Shown here: piece by piece, positions 8,620 to 19,488 of the stretch
Layout of the letters: each line of letters opens with the position of its first letter
Position numbering within the stretch: the stretch's first letter is position 1
NCBI GenBank assembly: GCA_014189435.1
Contig: CP050295.1
Coordinates: forward strand, 496,001 to 560,000
Length of the DNA stretch: 64,000 nt
Direction: 5' to 3'
DNA from: Mesorhizobium loti
GTDB lineage: Bacteria > Pseudomonadota > Alphaproteobacteria > Rhizobiales > Rhizobiaceae
Translations under genes and position numbers: made by a program
The notes under the pieces: model-generated
Database searches by the model: none
What the model was told of the DNA's origin: nothing
The model's input: the letters and a program-made list of their open reading frames with translations, nothing else

Positions 8620-10848
8620 GCCCGACTCTCCTGCGCTGATGCATTCTCGTTCATGATGACCTGCCGCGCATGGGCGGCCTGGCCGAGCGCGATGCCGCCG
8701 TCATTGGCCGGCGCGAGACGTGGCAAATTAGGCTTGAGACCGCGGTCCCGAAGCGCTTGCGCAAGTCCGGCCGCAAGGACCCGATTCATCAAGCATCCGC
8801 CGCCGAGCGCGACCTGCGGGATGCCGAGGGGTGCCGCTTCCCTCGCGGCCCATTCCGCAAGTCCCGCGATCAGCGTACCGTGAAAGACATCGGCCGCGTC
8901 AGCGCCGCTCAGTCCTCCCCGCGCAAGATGCAGGATGAGGGGCCGGAAATCGAGCACCCCGTCCCGGATTGCATAGCCGTCGCAGAGACAGCGCGGCGCC
9001 CGGACCAGGGCCTCGAGCTCCATCGCCGCCTGCCCTTCATAGCTCTGGACGAGCCGAACGGCTGCTATCGCCGCGGCGGCATCGAAGAGCCTGCCGAGGC
9101 TGGTTGTCCGGGACGGCTGCATACCGCGTTCGAACATCGCCGTGAGCTGTACAACACCCCGATGACCTGGCCAGAGCTGCGACGCGAAATCAATGCATCC
9201 GGCCTCCTGCAGGGCTGCCACCCCCATGCGCCAAGGCTCACGCGCCGCGCGGTCGCCACCGGGCAGCGGCAGCGATGTAAGCGATCCCGCTCGGCGCCAA
9301 TGATCCCCATCGGCGATGAGCATTTCGCCCCCCAACTCGTGCCATCGGCGCCGAAACCGTGGCCATCGAGCGCAAGCCCGAGAACCGGGCCGGAAAGCCG
9401 ATACTCCGCCACCACGGCCGCGACATGGGCAACATGATGCTGGACCGCCACGACCGGCAGGCCCAGGCTCTCTGCCATCCGCACCGAACGGAAATCCGGA
9501 TGCAGGTCCGAGGCCGCGAATTCCGGCTTTACGTCAAGGATTGAACAGAGATGGGTGATCGCCTCGCGCTGGAAACGGATCGCCTCGGCATTGTTGAGGC
9601 CGCCTATATGCTGCGAGAGAAAGGCCTCGCGCCCACGTGTGACGCAGATAGTGTTCTTGAGGTCGGCGCCGGTGGCGATCACCGCTGGTCCATCCTCGCC
9701 GAGATCGACCGGCTCGGGCACGAAAGCCGCGGGCGCGACGGATGAACGCGGGAGCGCCATCGATGACCTGCATGACGGAGTCGTCGGCGCGGACGGTGAT
9801 GTCGCGATCATGGGTGACGATCAGATCCGCAATCGCGGCAAGGCGGCGCTCGGCGTCGGCGTTGTCGGCCACAAGGGGCTCACCACCGGGATTGGCGCTG
9901 GTCGCGACCAGCGCTGCAGGGCGGTGCGGCGAATGGCAGGCGAGTTCGTCGAGCAGCACATTATGCAGTGGAGCATAGGCGAGCATCAGCCCAATCCGCG
10001 CGAGGCCGGGCGCGATGAGGTTGGAGAGCGCACCGGCACGTGCCTCGACCACCACGATCGGGCTCGCGGGCGAGGCCAGCAAGGCTTCTTCGGCTTCGCT
10101 CAGTCGTGCGAACTGCCGCGCCGCCTCGATGCCGGCAACCATGACGGCAAACGGCTTCTGGTCACGAGCCTTGCGCAGCCGGAGGAGATCGATCGCTGCA
10201 TCGTTGCGGGCGTCGCAGAGCAGGTGGAAACCGCCTATGCCCTTGAGCGCGACGATGGCGCCGCCTTCGAGCCGCGCCGCAATCTCCGCGATCGAATGGC
10301 TGAGACTCGGGCCGCAATCGGGGCAGGCGACCGGCTCGGCATGGAAGCGCCGGTTCTCCGGATCGATATAGTCCGAGGCACAGGCCCGGCACATCGGAAA
10401 CGATGCCATCGAGGTCTGCGTGCGGTCATAGGGCAGCGCGCGGGTGATGGTGAAGCGCGGGCCGGCTCGCGGGATCGGTCAGCTCACACCGGCATTCGGT
10501 GCAGGTCGCGGCATCCGCGCCGATCCGGGTCGCGCTCTTGCCGCCAAGGCTGTCGAGGATCTCGAACCGCTCGCCACCGGCTGGCAAGAGTTCGAGCACG
10601 TGGATCGAGTCGATGCGGGCGAGCGGCGGCGCCTGGGTGCGGATCGCGTCGGGAAAGCGGCCCGCATCCGGACCCTCGATCTCTATCAGCACGCCGGCAC
10701 TGTCGTTCAGCACGAAGCCAGAAAGCCGCATAGTCCGCGCGAGCCTGTAGGCGAAGGGCCGGAACCCGACGCCCTGCACGGCGCCGCGCACCTGGAGCCT
10801 GAGCCGCCGGATCGGGTTTTCTATCGGTCGTGCGAGCGCCCTCGCCAT
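8610..10848 (-). pseudogene. hypF: HypF carbamoyltransferase, deletion plus two frameshifts
   Basis: HypF forms the carbamoyl group for the CN ligands. In order: acylphosphatase domain (VRGAVQGVGFRPFAYRLAR), first zinc finger CTECRCEL, second finger CRACASDY with CPDCGP, YrdC-like domain (GGFHLLCDA, SANPGG) and the Kae1-like C-terminal domain (VQHHVAHV, LALDGHGFGADG, ALGGGCLMN). Three breaks are visible. Near 10462 the frame jumps from DPASR straight to RFTITRALPYDR, missing the residues that carry the second CxxCG of the first finger. Near 9724 an extra base shifts the frame in RGF. Near 9330 a run of six C is one short. The last two are run-length changes; the first is a true deletion of several dozen bases. 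Confidence 0.88.
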
Positions 10849-10866
10849 GGTTCATGCCACCTTCGG

Positions 10867-11724
10867 TCACGCGGCCCGGTGGGCGGCGGATGCCTCGAGC
10901 CAGGCATAGAAGGCTTCCATGCCCTCTCCCGTGCGGGCGGAGACCGTCAGCGTCTGGAGGCGCGGATTGACGCGCAGGGCGTTGGCGATGCAGAGGCCGA
11001 CATTGAAATCGAGATGCGGCAGCAGGTCGGCCTTGTTGAGGATCATCAGGTCGACGGCGGCGAACATGTTGGGATATTTGAGCGGCTTGTCCTCGCCTTC
11101 GGTGACTGACAGGACTACAACCTTGTGGGCCTCGCCGAGATCGAAGGCGGCGGGACAGACGAGGTTGCCGACATTCTCGATGAAGAGCGCAGAGCCTGGT
11201 TCAAGCGCGAGATCCTCAGCCGCGTGGCCCACCATGTGGGCGTCGAGGTGGCAGCCCTTGCCCGTGTTGATCTGGATGGCGCGGGCGCCGGTCTCGCGGA
11301 TCCGGGCCGCGTCGTTCGAGGTCTGCTGGTCACCTTCGATAACCGAGATCGTGAGGCGGTCCTTTAGGTCATTGATCGTGCGGACCAGCAGGCTGGTCTT
11401 GCCCGAGCCGGGGCTGGAGACGAAGTTGAGCGCAAAGATGCCCTGGCGCTCAAAATATCGCCGGTTCTCTTCCGCATAAGCGTCATTCTTGGAGAGGATG
11501 TCTCTCTCCACCTGGATGATCCGCTCCTGGCTCATGCCTGGCACATTGAAGCCGGCGATCCCCTTGCCATAGTGGACGCTGCAGTCCGCGGCATGGTGAT
11601 GATCATGCCCGCCATCGCCTTGGTGGTCATGGTCGTGATGATGGTCATGGCTGTGACGGTGCCCGCCCTCCTCGTGCTTGTGACCCTCGATGGAAGAAGT
11701 CTCGCAACCGCATACCGTGCACAT
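10867..11724 (-). CDS. hypB: HypB, nickel-inserting GTPase with His-rich region
   Basis: A G3E GTPase of 285 residues that delivers Ni to the hydrogenase large subunit with HypA. Seen: MCTVCGCE (the N-terminal Cys motif that binds Ni), a His/Asp/Gly-rich stretch at about residues 15-50 with some 20 histidines in groups such as [11 protein letters not shown], the P-loop [21 protein letters not shown], and NKADLLPH as the guanine-binding motif. The frame is open upstream to 11850, but ATG 11724 gives the conserved N-terminus and overlaps the hypA stop (TGATG). Intact. Confidence 0.96.
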   Translation of the reverse strand: MCTVCGCETSSIEGHKHEEGGHRHSHDHHHDHDHQGDGGHDHHHAADCSVHYGKGIAGFNVPGMSQERIIQVERDILSKNDAYAEENRRYFERQGIFALNFVSSPGSGKTSLLVRTINDLKDRLTISVIEGDQQTSNDAARIRETGARAIQINTGKGCHLDAHMVGHAAEDLALEPGSALFIENVGNLVCPAAFDLGEAHKVVVLSVTEGEDKPLKYPNMFAAVDLMILNKADLLPHLDFNVGLCIANALRVNPRLQTLTVSARTGEGMEAFYAWLEASAAHRAA

Positions 11725-12065
11725 CAGCTCACCTCCATATCCCTGATCTTCAATTCGTCGCCCGCCGTCATCTGGACCCGATGCCGTCCGCAGTCCGGGC
11801 AGGCGCCGAACCGCTCCTCCAAGGCGACCGTCTTGCCGCAGTCGAGACACCAGCCCTCGCCGGCAATGCGGTTGATCTCGAGCGTCGCCTCGTCCGCAAT
11901 CGTGCCGTGTCGCACGGCCTCATAACAGAACATCAGCGCGTCCGGCTCGACGTGGCTCAGCACGCCGACATCGACCCGGACCGACTTGACGCGTGTCGCG
12001 CCGTTCTGCCGCGCCGTGTCGCAGACGATCTCGATCACACTCTCCATCAGCGACATTTCATGCAT
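11724..12065 (-). CDS. hypA: HypA, hydrogenase nickel metallochaperone
   Basis: A 113-residue protein beginning [13 protein letters not shown], with His2 as Ni ligand, and a zinc site CLDCGKTV...CPDCG near residues 73-92. It passes Ni to HypB/HupL. The start at 12065 overlaps the last bases of hupK; an upstream in-frame start exists at 12092 but would place nine extra residues before the essential MHE. It ends in TGATG shared with hypB. Intact. Confidence 0.95.
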   Translation of the reverse strand: MHEMSLMESVIEIVCDTARQNGATRVKSVRVDVGVLSHVEPDALMFCYEAVRHGTIADEATLEINRIAGEGWCLDCGKTVALEERFGACPDCGRHRVQMTAGDELKIRDMEVS

Positions 12066-13167
12066 GTGCGGCCTCGCGAACACTAACCTCAAAGGCCACG
12101 CAGGGATCGAACAGGACCGCGAGCCGCGACACCGATCTCACGGCGGCCTCATCGGTCCCGACGGATGACGACAGCAGTGTCTCGACGAAGGGGCCGGCGG
12201 GATGAAAATTCCATTCGGTCGGGGCGAGGATGCGATAGGACGAAAGCCTGCCGTCGCCGCCGATCTCGGCCTGATGATAGAGCCGGCCACGCGCGCATTC
12301 CACAGCACCGTAGCCACCGGCGCCCGGCGTGGCCCCGCCGCAGGCGAGTGATGCTCCGTCGTGCTTGCCGGTTGCTGCGAGAGCGGTCAGTTGTTTGAGG
12401 CAGAGGCGCACGTCGTTGATACGGGCTAGCAGTCGTTGGACCAGATGGGACGCCTCCACGTCACCGGCGGCGAGCCGGGCATACGCGCCCGTCTCCGCGA
12501 CGCGGCCTTGGAGATGCGGGAGGCTTGCATAGCCGGGCTCGGCGCAAAGCCGGGCGATGACTTCCGGATCGTCATTGATGGTCAGGGGATCGGGCCGGCG
12601 GCCATTGAAGACCCGATCGTTGCCTATATCCTGCAACATCGCGGCGCAGGCTGATTCCGGCAAAGGTGTGTCGCCCTGGCTCGGGATGCCGAGCGCACTG
12701 GCCGCCGCAGACAGCCGCGCAGCGGCGGCCGCCAAATGCGCCCTGTCGATTTGCCCGGCCTTGGCCGCGGCGATGATCTCTTGCGAAGCGGCCAGCGCTT
12801 CGCGGAGATGTCTACCGGCGGTTGCGCCGAGCGATGCCGGCAGGGGGCATGGCCAATGGAGGATGAGCGCCCGCAAGGTTTCGAAAATCCGTTCGGCGAG
12901 CAATCCGGCACCGGAGCCGATCCGTTCGTCCACCTTCATCGCCATATCCGCTGCATTCAGGACGGCGAGCCGCGCCGCTACGGATTGCGCAAAACCGCAG
13001 AGCGAAAAGACTTGACCGGCAAGAGGGGGCGCCTCTTCGGGCCTGCGGCCGATGAACATGCGCGTCAGCCCGTGCGGGCGGTTCGCCTTCACCGTGACGG
13101 AACAGGCAAGCGCGCGCGACACGGTTACGTCGATCCTTATCGTGCCTGCCCCGAGAAGGAATGTCAT
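12058..13167 (-). CDS. hupK: hydrogenase expression protein HupK
   Basis: A 369-residue protein resembling a degenerate hydrogenase large subunit and required for HupL maturation in rhizobia (established for R. leguminosarum). The C-terminus has FDPCVAFEV, echoing the DPCxxCxxH ligand motif of HupL but with the second Cys replaced, and GRLYHQAEI in the middle. It acts as an assembly scaffold for the iron cofactor rather than as a catalyst. ATG 13167 overlaps the hupJ stop (ATGA). It is rich in Ala and Arg. Intact. Confidence 0.88.
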   Translation of the reverse strand: MTFLLGAGTIRIDVTVSRALACSVTVKANRPHGLTRMFIGRRPEEAPPLAGQVFSLCGFAQSVAARLAVLNAADMAMKVDERIGSGAGLLAERIFETLRALILHWPCPLPASLGATAGRHLREALAASQEIIAAAKAGQIDRAHLAAAAARLSAAASALGIPSQGDTPLPESACAAMLQDIGNDRVFNGRRPDPLTINDDPEVIARLCAEPGYASLPHLQGRVAETGAYARLAAGDVEASHLVQRLLARINDVRLCLKQLTALAATGKHDGASLACGGATPGAGGYGAVECARGRLYHQAEIGGDGRLSSYRILAPTEWNFHPAGPFVETLLSSSVGTDEAAVRSVSRLAVLFDPCVAFEVSVREAAHA

Positions 13168-13691
13168 TGCGACGCTTCCTCGCGCCTGCGGACATACCCG
13201 CGCAACAGGTCACGTCGGTTGACCGCCGCGGGCGGGGCGGGTGGCGGTTCGAGCGTGGCAGGATCAAAGAAGGCCCGGGCTGCTTCGTCCGCTGTTTCGA
13301 GGGCAGCCTCCATCGTCGCGAACTCGAAGACCGGCGAAAACAGCGAGCAGGAATCGACACGGTCAATCGCATCGAGTTCACCGGCAATGAACCCGACCTC
13401 ACCCGCCGGCAGGCCGACACGGAGGGTCGTACCGGTAGCAGCTGGGGCGGAGGAAGGGCCCTGCGGCAGATCCGCTGCCACGAGATTCATGAACCATGGT
13501 GTAGTCACGATGCCGAACGCACGACCGCCGTAAGTCCGAAAACCGGTCGAGGCAATACCAAGCGCGGGATTGCAGATCGGCACATCGGCCATGGCGGTCG
13601 CGTAAATGTGCCGGTAGCAGGCCTCGAGCCGCCGGCCGAGCGCCTGCGCGGGATCGATCTCGGCCCTCTTTGCGACGTCAGCGTCCATCAC
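13164..13691 (-). CDS. hupJ: hydrogenase expression protein HupJ
   Basis: A 175-residue protein of the HupJ/[NiFe] hydrogenase assembly family. Visible are [18 protein letters not shown] [37 protein letters not shown] [12 protein letters not shown] and [14 protein letters not shown], and the C-terminal RRDLLRGYV. In rhizobia HupGHIJ protect and assemble the small subunit at elevated oxygen. The start (13691, or the second Met at 13688) lies inside the 3' end of hupI, and the stop overlaps hupK. Intact. Confidence 0.88.
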   Translation of the reverse strand: MMDADVAKRAEIDPAQALGRRLEACYRHIYATAMADVPICNPALGIASTGFRTYGGRAFGIVTTPWFMNLVAADLPQGPSSAPAATGTTLRVGLPAGEVGFIAGELDAIDRVDSCSLFSPVFEFATMEAALETADEAARAFFDPATLEPPPAPPAAVNRRDLLRGYVRRREEASQ

Positions 13692-13893
13692 CCAGCCTCA
13701 TGAACTTCGATTGCAGCGCATCGCAATTTGGGCAGCGCCAGTCTTCCGGCAGGTCTGCAAACGACGTCCCCGGAGCAATCTGCCAGACCGGGTCACCCTC
13801 AGCGGGATCATAGACATGCCAGCAGATACCGCATTCCATCTGGTCGTCGTCCGACACGGTCTCGCGCTTGCCGAAATTCTCGAAGGCGCTCAT
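13678..13893 (-). CDS. hupI: rubredoxin HupI
   Basis: A 71-residue rubredoxin with two knuckles, [10 protein letters not shown] and CPNCDALQ, that bind one iron, plus the typical [15 protein letters not shown] spacing. HupI supports HupS maturation. The N-terminal extension of about 20 residues before the first Cys is usual in hydrogenase-linked rubredoxins. Overlaps hupJ at its 3' end and hupH by four bases at its start. Intact. Confidence 0.95.
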   Translation of the reverse strand: MSAFENFGKRETVSDDDQMECGICWHVYDPAEGDPVWQIAPGTSFADLPEDWRCPNCDALQSKFMRLGDGR

Positions 13894-14738
13894 TTGAAAT
13901 AGGCCTCCTCGATCTCACGCAGCCTCGCCTCGGAGTCGCGGAAATCATCCTCGGCGGCGATCGCGACCGAGGGAATGTCGCAGATCTCCAACGTATCAAG
14001 GATGATCGCGTCCATGGCGTTATAGAACTGAACCGACCAGACATTGCGCGCGCCGGTCACCACGATGCGGCAGCTGCCATAGCCGCGCGAGGTGAGCTGC
14101 ACCGGCCCGGCACCCAGCGTTTCCTGCAGGAAGGCCATGTCTTCCGGGCTCATCGGGAAGAGCGAGAAGGTGATGATATGGCCCGGATCACCCTCGCTGT
14201 AACGGGCGACGCGATCACCGATCTCGGTCAGCACGGGCATGACGTTCATGGCGCCGGTCGGCGCCGGCCCGTGGCTGATCGAGCCCGGCAGCGCCGAGCA
14301 CGCCTGTTTGACAGCGGCGGGAATGCTCGCGACCTCGACATAGTCGGCAATGAGCCGGCCCTCACCGTCGACGAAACGGACGCGCCAGACGCCAGCCATC
14401 ACCGCCTCCTGCATCCGGGCCGTGATGCCGTTCGCCAATGCCGCAACGCCGGCGACCTCGCCCTCGCCGAGAGTCTGGGCGATCAGTTCCTTGTCGTCGT
14501 CGGGGAAATCGGTGATGTCGAATAGCCGGCCCGGCCGGTCGGCCTTCTGAACGGCGAGCGCGTCAGCGAGCTCCCGCAGGAGCATCGCCGTCCGCCGACA
14601 TCGGCGGATCATTTCCTCGGCGCTGCTGGTGGCGAGGAAATTGAGCTTGCGGACACGCAGCGGCGGCTCGGCGCCGATCGGCATCACCGTCATCGCCGCA
14701 TCCTCGCCCTCGGGGGCCACCCAGAAGCCGGCCTTCAA
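13890..14738 (-). CDS. hupH: hydrogenase expression protein HupH
   Basis: A 282-residue protein of the HupH/HyaF family. It has the acidic N-terminus MKAGFWVAPEGEDAAM, LLRELADAL, and the C-terminal domain with GSCRIVVTGARNVWSVQ and FYNAMDAIILDTLEICD that defines the family. HupH is needed for hydrogenase activity in air. It is placed between hupG and hupI with 4-base overlaps on both sides (ATGA), so the hupGHIJK genes are translationally coupled. Intact. Confidence 0.9.
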   Translation of the reverse strand: MKAGFWVAPEGEDAAMTVMPIGAEPPLRVRKLNFLATSSAEEMIRRCRRTAMLLRELADALAVQKADRPGRLFDITDFPDDDKELIAQTLGEGEVAGVAALANGITARMQEAVMAGVWRVRFVDGEGRLIADYVEVASIPAAVKQACSALPGSISHGPAPTGAMNVMPVLTEIGDRVARYSEGDPGHIITFSLFPMSPEDMAFLQETLGAGPVQLTSRGYGSCRIVVTGARNVWSVQFYNAMDAIILDTLEICDIPSVAIAAEDDFRDSEARLREIEEAYFK

Positions 14739-15184
14739 CGCACGATCTTCTTGCCGGCATGGGTGATCTCGACCTTCGGTCCGCCCGAGGGCACCATGAC
14801 CGGCGTGGCGGGCGCGAGCCAGGCGCTGATCTTCTCGACATATTCGGACCAGTCGCGGATATTGCCCAGCACGCCGACCGGTTGGTCTCGACGAGTGACG
14901 GTGAGGCTCGGCATCACAACGACGTTAAACCGGGCCTTTAGCTTGTCTTCGGCCGTGCGCAAGACCACGGCGCCGCGCAAGCGGCCTTGGAAGGCCTGGA
15001 GGATATGCGGGAGGACGACGGCGACGTCATCGGCTTCCGGCCGCTGCGACGGATCGCCGGTGAAGAACAGCACGGCATTGTCGGGTTCACCCGCCGCCGG
15101 AGCGAGGAAGGTATCGATATTCGTCTCGTCGATGAGGGGTAGGCGCGCCCGCTCGCTCAGGGCGCGGACCAGGACAGATGGCAT
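14735..15184 (-). CDS. hupG: HupG, thioredoxin-like hydrogenase chaperone
   Basis: A HyaE/HupG-family protein of about 149 residues with a thioredoxin fold but no redox CxxC, binding the Tat signal of the small subunit. Seen: DTFLAPAAGEPDNAVLFFTGDP, FNVVVMPSLTVTRRD, and a C-terminal IRDWSEYVEKIS. The frame opens at 15196 but the second Met at 15184 (MPSVLVRAL) sits behind GGAGGAGAC and is the likelier start. A 168-base gap separates it from hupF, longer than elsewhere in the cluster. Confidence 0.88.
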   Translation of the reverse strand: MPSVLVRALSERARLPLIDETNIDTFLAPAAGEPDNAVLFFTGDPSQRPEADDVAVVLPHILQAFQGRLRGAVVLRTAEDKLKARFNVVVMPSLTVTRRDQPVGVLGNIRDWSEYVEKISAWLAPATPVMVPSGGPKVEITHAGKKIVR

Positions 15185-15352
15185 AGTCTCCTCCACAAAT
15201 CACGCTGCGAAACATTCCAACGAAATGAGGAGCAAGCTGCGTGCCAGACTTGGGAAAGTCAGATTCCTTTGATCTGGAAGACAAATTTCCCGCCTTCACA
15301 AAGTATCGCGGGCATCTGGATGGAAAGTCCTTCCACTTTGGAAATTTTCTTT

Positions 15353-15649
15353 TCACTCGCTACGCAGATGCGGCGGCAGTTCCGGCTCGCGCGAGGTGAG
15401 ATCGGCAAAAAGGGCGTCGAAAGCCCTCCCCTCGACAGCTTCAGCAAGACCCGCGAGTGCGTTGTCGATGGCGCGGGCCTCGTCGGCGTCCAGCACCCGG
15501 ATGGCGGAGCCGAGATGGGTGAGTAGGTAGGTTCCCGGCGGTTGTGGGCCGACCAGCATGAGGGAGATCGAGGATATCCGGCCATGTCGCTCGCAGTGCG
15601 CGACGAACTCATTGCCGGCGACGGTTCGCATGGGAATGCCGATGCACAT
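15353..15649 (-). CDS. hupF: HupF, HypC-like chaperone
   Basis: A 98-residue HypC paralogue starting MCIGIPMRTV, with Cys2 as the iron-carrying residue, and containing GTYLLTHLGSAIRVLD. HupF assists and stabilises HupL, especially under oxygen (established for R. leguminosarum). The frame opens further upstream to 15712, but only the ATG at 15649 gives the essential MC terminus. It follows the broken hupE. Confidence 0.93.
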   Translation of the reverse strand: MCIGIPMRTVAGNEFVAHCERHGRISSISLMLVGPQPPGTYLLTHLGSAIRVLDADEARAIDNALAGLAEAVEGRAFDALFADLTSREPELPPHLRSE

Positions 15650-15747
15650 GATGCTCCTCCTCCGTCGTCCAGATCTTATGAAATCGGGAGCCGCGGTACG
15701 CAGGGTGCCCACACGGACTCCCGACCGGCCTCAGCCCTGGGAGAAGT

Positions 15748-16322
15748 TCAGCCGGCCAGCAGGACTGCACCGGCAAGGGCAATGGCCACGCCGGCGGTCC
15801 GCGCGGCAACTCGCCGGGCGTTGCCGAACCTCAACAAGGCCAGGCAGAAACCGGTGCGATGCAGGATGACCGTGGCAGCAATGAAGCCCGCCACATATCC
15901 GCCCGCATGCGTCATCGCCGGAAGTTCGGTGCCATGGGCATGGCCATGGAAGAGCGCGCATATTCCAACCACCGTCGCCGCGACCGACGTTGAAACCTTC
16001 ACTTCGAAAGCAACCAGCAGACCGAGCAGGGCGACAGTCAGCGCGATCCCGGTTTCCACCATTGGAAAAGCGAGGCCGTATATGCCCAGGGCGCCCCCCA
16101 CCGCCATGACCGTCACGAAGGCCAAGGGAACGATCCATCGGGCTTTACCGCCCAGCGTCAAGGCCCAGAAGCCGACCGCGACCATCGCCAGGATATGATC
16201 GAGACCGCTGACGGATGGCTGAAGCCGGCAAGCGCGCCGTCGGTGTGAAGGCCGACATGCGCGTGGGCGATGCCCGGTAGCGCCATCGCGACGAGCGTCG
16301 CCGCAACCCTACGAAAATTCAT
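15748..16322 (-). pseudogene. hupE: HupE nickel permease, one-base frameshift
   Basis: HupE is a small membrane Ni permease. The start at 16322 gives a signal-like N-terminus (RRVAATLVAMALPGIAHAHVG, so the mature protein begins with His residues), then SHP; the frame is lost near 16210 and resumes as LAMVAVGFWALTLGG with five more hydrophobic segments and the metal motif HGHAHGTE. One missing base (a single A where two are needed) restores SHPFSGLDHILAMVAVG and a total of 191 residues, which is the length known for R. leguminosarum HupE. This exact fit makes a sequence error or a very recent mutation likely. Confidence 0.87.
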
Positions 16323-16332
16323 GATATCCTCC

Positions 16333-16941
16333 TCAATAGCGCAATGCGGCCGATTCGGCTCGGCGCTCGTAACGTTCGAAATCGATGTCGTTTTCAAGTA
16401 GTGGCGGAACCGCTGCTAATTCCGGTCGCGCAGTGACGACGACGCCCCAGTCCCGCAATATTTCTACTGCCGTTTCGATTACGCGCGGTATGACTGCCTT
16501 GACCGGCGTCGTCAGCGGGCCGCCCCAGTCCTCGAGATCCAGCGGCTGGCACCCGATGAGAACCAGTCGATCGGGATAGTGCCCCATGAGGTCAGCGGCG
16601 CTCAGCACCTCCTGGAAGCCGGTCTGATGCAGGCTCATCTTCTTGGCGCCAGTAAATTTCGGCACCTCGTCGTCTTCCACGATCTTCATCGTGCCCGGCT
16701 CGAGGCCGTAGTCGATGGCGTCGAACACGATCAAACGATCGTGTTCATTGACGAACTGCACGAGATAGAGCCCCTGCGTGCCGCCATCGAGGACGGTGAC
16801 GTTGTCAGGCACCCGATACGCCTTGTGGAAGGTTTCCACCGCGCGCACGCCGAAGCCTTCATCGGCCCAGAGGATATTGCCTATGCCAAGCACGAGAATC
16901 CGCGGGGAAGGCGAAGAGGCCAAGGGACTTGGGGCGACCAT
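16333..16941 (-). CDS. hupD: hydrogenase maturation endopeptidase HupD
   Basis: A 202-residue HyaD/HybD-type protease that removes the C-terminal tail of the HupL precursor after Ni insertion. Seen: VLGIGNILWADEGFGV with the first Ni-binding Glu, DGGTQGLYLV, VFDAIDYG with the Asp ligand, and MSLHQTGFQEVL with the His ligand. Follows hupC without a gap. Intact. Confidence 0.94.
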   Translation of the reverse strand: MVAPSPLASSPSPRILVLGIGNILWADEGFGVRAVETFHKAYRVPDNVTVLDGGTQGLYLVQFVNEHDRLIVFDAIDYGLEPGTMKIVEDDEVPKFTGAKKMSLHQTGFQEVLSAADLMGHYPDRLVLIGCQPLDLEDWGGPLTTPVKAVIPRVIETAVEILRDWGVVVTARPELAAVPPLLENDIDFERYERRAESAALRY

Positions 16942-17661
16942 CTAGTCCTGCCTGTCCTTGAAGAGCCGTTCGCCGGAAATCATCGACGAGATGATGCTCT
17001 GTCGGCTCATGATGTCCTCGCGGATCGCCACATAAATGTGCACCATGACGAAGACGAGGATTACCCACATGCCGAGATGGTGGAATGTGTGGATGTCCTG
17101 GCTGTTGGGCCAGATCGAGAACACCCAGCCGAAGAGCGCATATTCCCAGCCGTCGCGGCCGGCACCCTCGCTATAGAGCGCAAAGCCGGTGATCACCATG
17201 AAGAAGAGCGGCAGGGTGAACATCAGGAACATGGTGAACTGGGAAAGAGGATTGTGACCGACATACTTCGGCTGCCGGGCTAAGAACATGTACCACCGCA
17301 ACTCATGCAGCCATTCCTTCCAGAAGCGGCCGCTCCAGAAGGGCACATAGAAGATCTGGCGGGCATGGATATTGCCGACAAAGGCCCAGTAGACCCTGAG
17401 GATAAGGAACACAGCAAGGACCTGCCCCGCCGCGAAGTGGATGAAGCGGATATACCCCATAACGAAATTGGCGATGGCCTCGCCCGGCATGGAAGGCAGC
17501 GGCGAGCCGATGAAATAGCCGGTTAGCGCGAGCGTCAGGATCGAGACGGCGTTGACCCAGTGCCAGATGCGCACCGGGGCTTCGTAAACATAGATGCTGT
17601 GGCGCTCGACGGCCTTTTCGCCGTGGGCGTCGGCGGCTGCGAGAGTTTCATGGATAGTCAT
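16942..17661 (-). CDS. hupC: HupC, b-type cytochrome subunit of uptake hydrogenase
   Basis: A 239-residue Ni/Fe-hydrogenase b-type cytochrome with four membrane helices that takes electrons from HupSL to the quinone pool. Seen: RIWHWVNAVSI, YIRFIHFAAGQVL, and WLHELRWYMFLARQP, HHLGMWVILVFVMVHIYVAI at the last helix; the His residues in these helices are the haem ligands. A 12-base gap follows hupL. Intact. Confidence 0.95.
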   Translation of the reverse strand: MTIHETLAAADAHGEKAVERHSIYVYEAPVRIWHWVNAVSILTLALTGYFIGSPLPSMPGEAIANFVMGYIRFIHFAAGQVLAVFLILRVYWAFVGNIHARQIFYVPFWSGRFWKEWLHELRWYMFLARQPKYVGHNPLSQFTMFLMFTLPLFFMVITGFALYSEGAGRDGWEYALFGWVFSIWPNSQDIHTFHHLGMWVILVFVMVHIYVAIREDIMSRQSIISSMISGERLFKDRQD

Positions 17662-17673
17662 GACTTATCCTCC

Positions 17674-19464
17674 TCACCGGACCTGAACCTTGGCCATTTC
17701 CTGACCGTCCGGGCTCATGACATGCGTCGAGCATGCTAGGCACGGATCGAAGGAATGGATGGTCCTGAGGATTTCGAGCGGTTGGGTGGGGTCCGACATC
17801 GGCGTATCCATCAACGAAGCCTCGAAGGCGCCAATATTTCCTGCCGGATCGCGGGGGCTGCCGTTCCATGTGGTGGGCACGACGCACTGGTAGTTGTCGA
17901 TCTTGCCGTCCTTGATTTTGATCCAGTGCGCGAGCGCGCCGCGCGGGGCCTCGGTAAAGCCGACGCCCTTGACCTCCTTGGGCCAGGTTTCCGGCTTCCA
18001 CTTGTCGACATGGGCCGTAGAGAAGTCGCCGGCCTTCATATTGGCAATCAGCTTGTTCCGGAAATAGCGCATCTGGTGGCCGGCCCAGCTCGATTCAAGC
18101 GCACGGGCTGCCGTGCGGCCGAGTGTCGAGAAGAGGGCTGAAACCGGAAGGCCGAGATCCTTGAGCACCTTTTCGACCGGGTCCTTGAACTCCGCCTTGT
18201 TCTGGGCGTAGCCGACGACCCAGCGGGCGAGCGGCCCGACCTCCATGGCATGGCCGCGCCAGCGCGGCGCCTTGATCCAGGAATATTTAGCGGCCTCGTC
18301 GAGCTGCTCGATATTGGTCTTCGTCCCCTTGGCGTTGGGGCCGAGTTCGTAGTGTGGCTCGGTAACCCCGTCCCAGGGATGCAGGCCCTTTGTCTCGTCG
18401 GGATATTTGTACCAGGAATGGGTAACGAATTCCTGGATCTGCTCGGGATCCTCATGGTCGACCGGCAGCGCTTCGGCGAGATTGCCATTGATGATCGCGC
18501 CGCGCGGCAGCTTCAGGCTTGCCTCGGAGTAGTCGTTGACGTGCTCGGGTACGTCTCCATAGGCTAGCACGTTCTTGCCCGACAGACCGCCTCCATAGAG
18601 CCAGTCCTTGTAGAAGGAGCCGATGGCCATGATGTCGGGAACGTATACCTTGTCATTGAACTCGATAATCTGGTCGATGATCGAGGTGACCATGTTAAGC
18701 CGTTCCATGTTGATCGCGCCGACCGCACCAGTACCGTCGATATTGATCGGACACGGTACCCCGCCAACCAGCCAGTTTGGATGCGGGTTCTTGCCGCCGA
18801 AGATCGTGTGGATCTTGACGATCTCCTTCTGGAAGTCGAGCGCCTCCAGATAATGCGCCACCGCCATGAGATTGGCCTCCGGCGGCAGCTTGTAGGATGC
18901 ATTGCCCCAATAGCCGTTCTTGAAGGGTCCGAGCTGGCCTGACTCGACGAATTTCTTAAGCCGGGTCTGGATGTCTTTGAAATAGCCTGGAGAGGAAAGC
19001 GGCCAGTCGGACGCGGACTGCGCGAGCGCGGAGGTCGCCTTCGGATCGGCCGAGATCGCAGAGATCACGTCCACCCAGTCGAGCGCATGAAGATGGTAGA
19101 AGTGCACGACATGGTCATGAACCTGCAGCGCCAGCTGCATCAGGTTGCGGATCGAATTGGCATTGTCCGGGATGGTGATGCCGAGCGCATTCTCGACCGC
19201 GCGTACAGAGGTCAGCGCATGCGTGCCGGTGCAGACGCCGCAGATGCGCTCCGTGAAGGCCCATGCGTCGCGGGGGTCGCGGTTCTTTAGGATGACTTCG
19301 ATGCCGCGCCACATGGTGCCCGTCGAGACCGCATTCCGGATGATGTTGTTTTCGTCGACATTGACCTCCACCCGCATATGTCCCTCGATGCGGGTGACGG
19401 GATCGACGACGATGCGCTTGCCCGAATTGTCCAGTGTGAAGCCGTTGGGTGTCTGAATTGTCAC
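17674..19464 (-). CDS. hupL: uptake [NiFe] hydrogenase large subunit
   Basis: A 596-residue catalytic subunit that oxidises H2 made by nitrogenase. The four Ni ligands are present: ERICGVCTG near the N-terminus (residues about 73-81) and [10 protein letters not shown] near the C-terminus; DPCxxCxxH is followed by the tail removed by Hup[11 protein letters not shown] is also typical. Starts 24 bases after hupS. Intact and of full length, so the structural enzyme is encoded even though several maturation genes carry frameshifts. Confidence 0.97.
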   Translation of the reverse strand: MTIQTPNGFTLDNSGKRIVVDPVTRIEGHMRVEVNVDENNIIRNAVSTGTMWRGIEVILKNRDPRDAWAFTERICGVCTGTHALTSVRAVENALGITIPDNANSIRNLMQLALQVHDHVVHFYHLHALDWVDVISAISADPKATSALAQSASDWPLSSPGYFKDIQTRLKKFVESGQLGPFKNGYWGNASYKLPPEANLMAVAHYLEALDFQKEIVKIHTIFGGKNPHPNWLVGGVPCPINIDGTGAVGAINMERLNMVTSIIDQIIEFNDKVYVPDIMAIGSFYKDWLYGGGLSGKNVLAYGDVPEHVNDYSEASLKLPRGAIINGNLAEALPVDHEDPEQIQEFVTHSWYKYPDETKGLHPWDGVTEPHYELGPNAKGTKTNIEQLDEAAKYSWIKAPRWRGHAMEVGPLARWVVGYAQNKAEFKDPVEKVLKDLGLPVSALFSTLGRTAARALESSWAGHQMRYFRNKLIANMKAGDFSTAHVDKWKPETWPKEVKGVGFTEAPRGALAHWIKIKDGKIDNYQCVVPTTWNGSPRDPAGNIGAFEASLMDTPMSDPTQPLEILRTIHSFDPCLACSTHVMSPDGQEMAKVQVR

Positions 19465-19488
19465 AATGCTGTTCCTCGCCGAGAGTGA

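Noticed and set aside
11872..11886. Possible FNR box (TTGATCTCGAGCG) within hypA
   Set aside because: Only one half site; R. leguminosarum has an FnrN promoter in this area, but this sequence is too weak to call.
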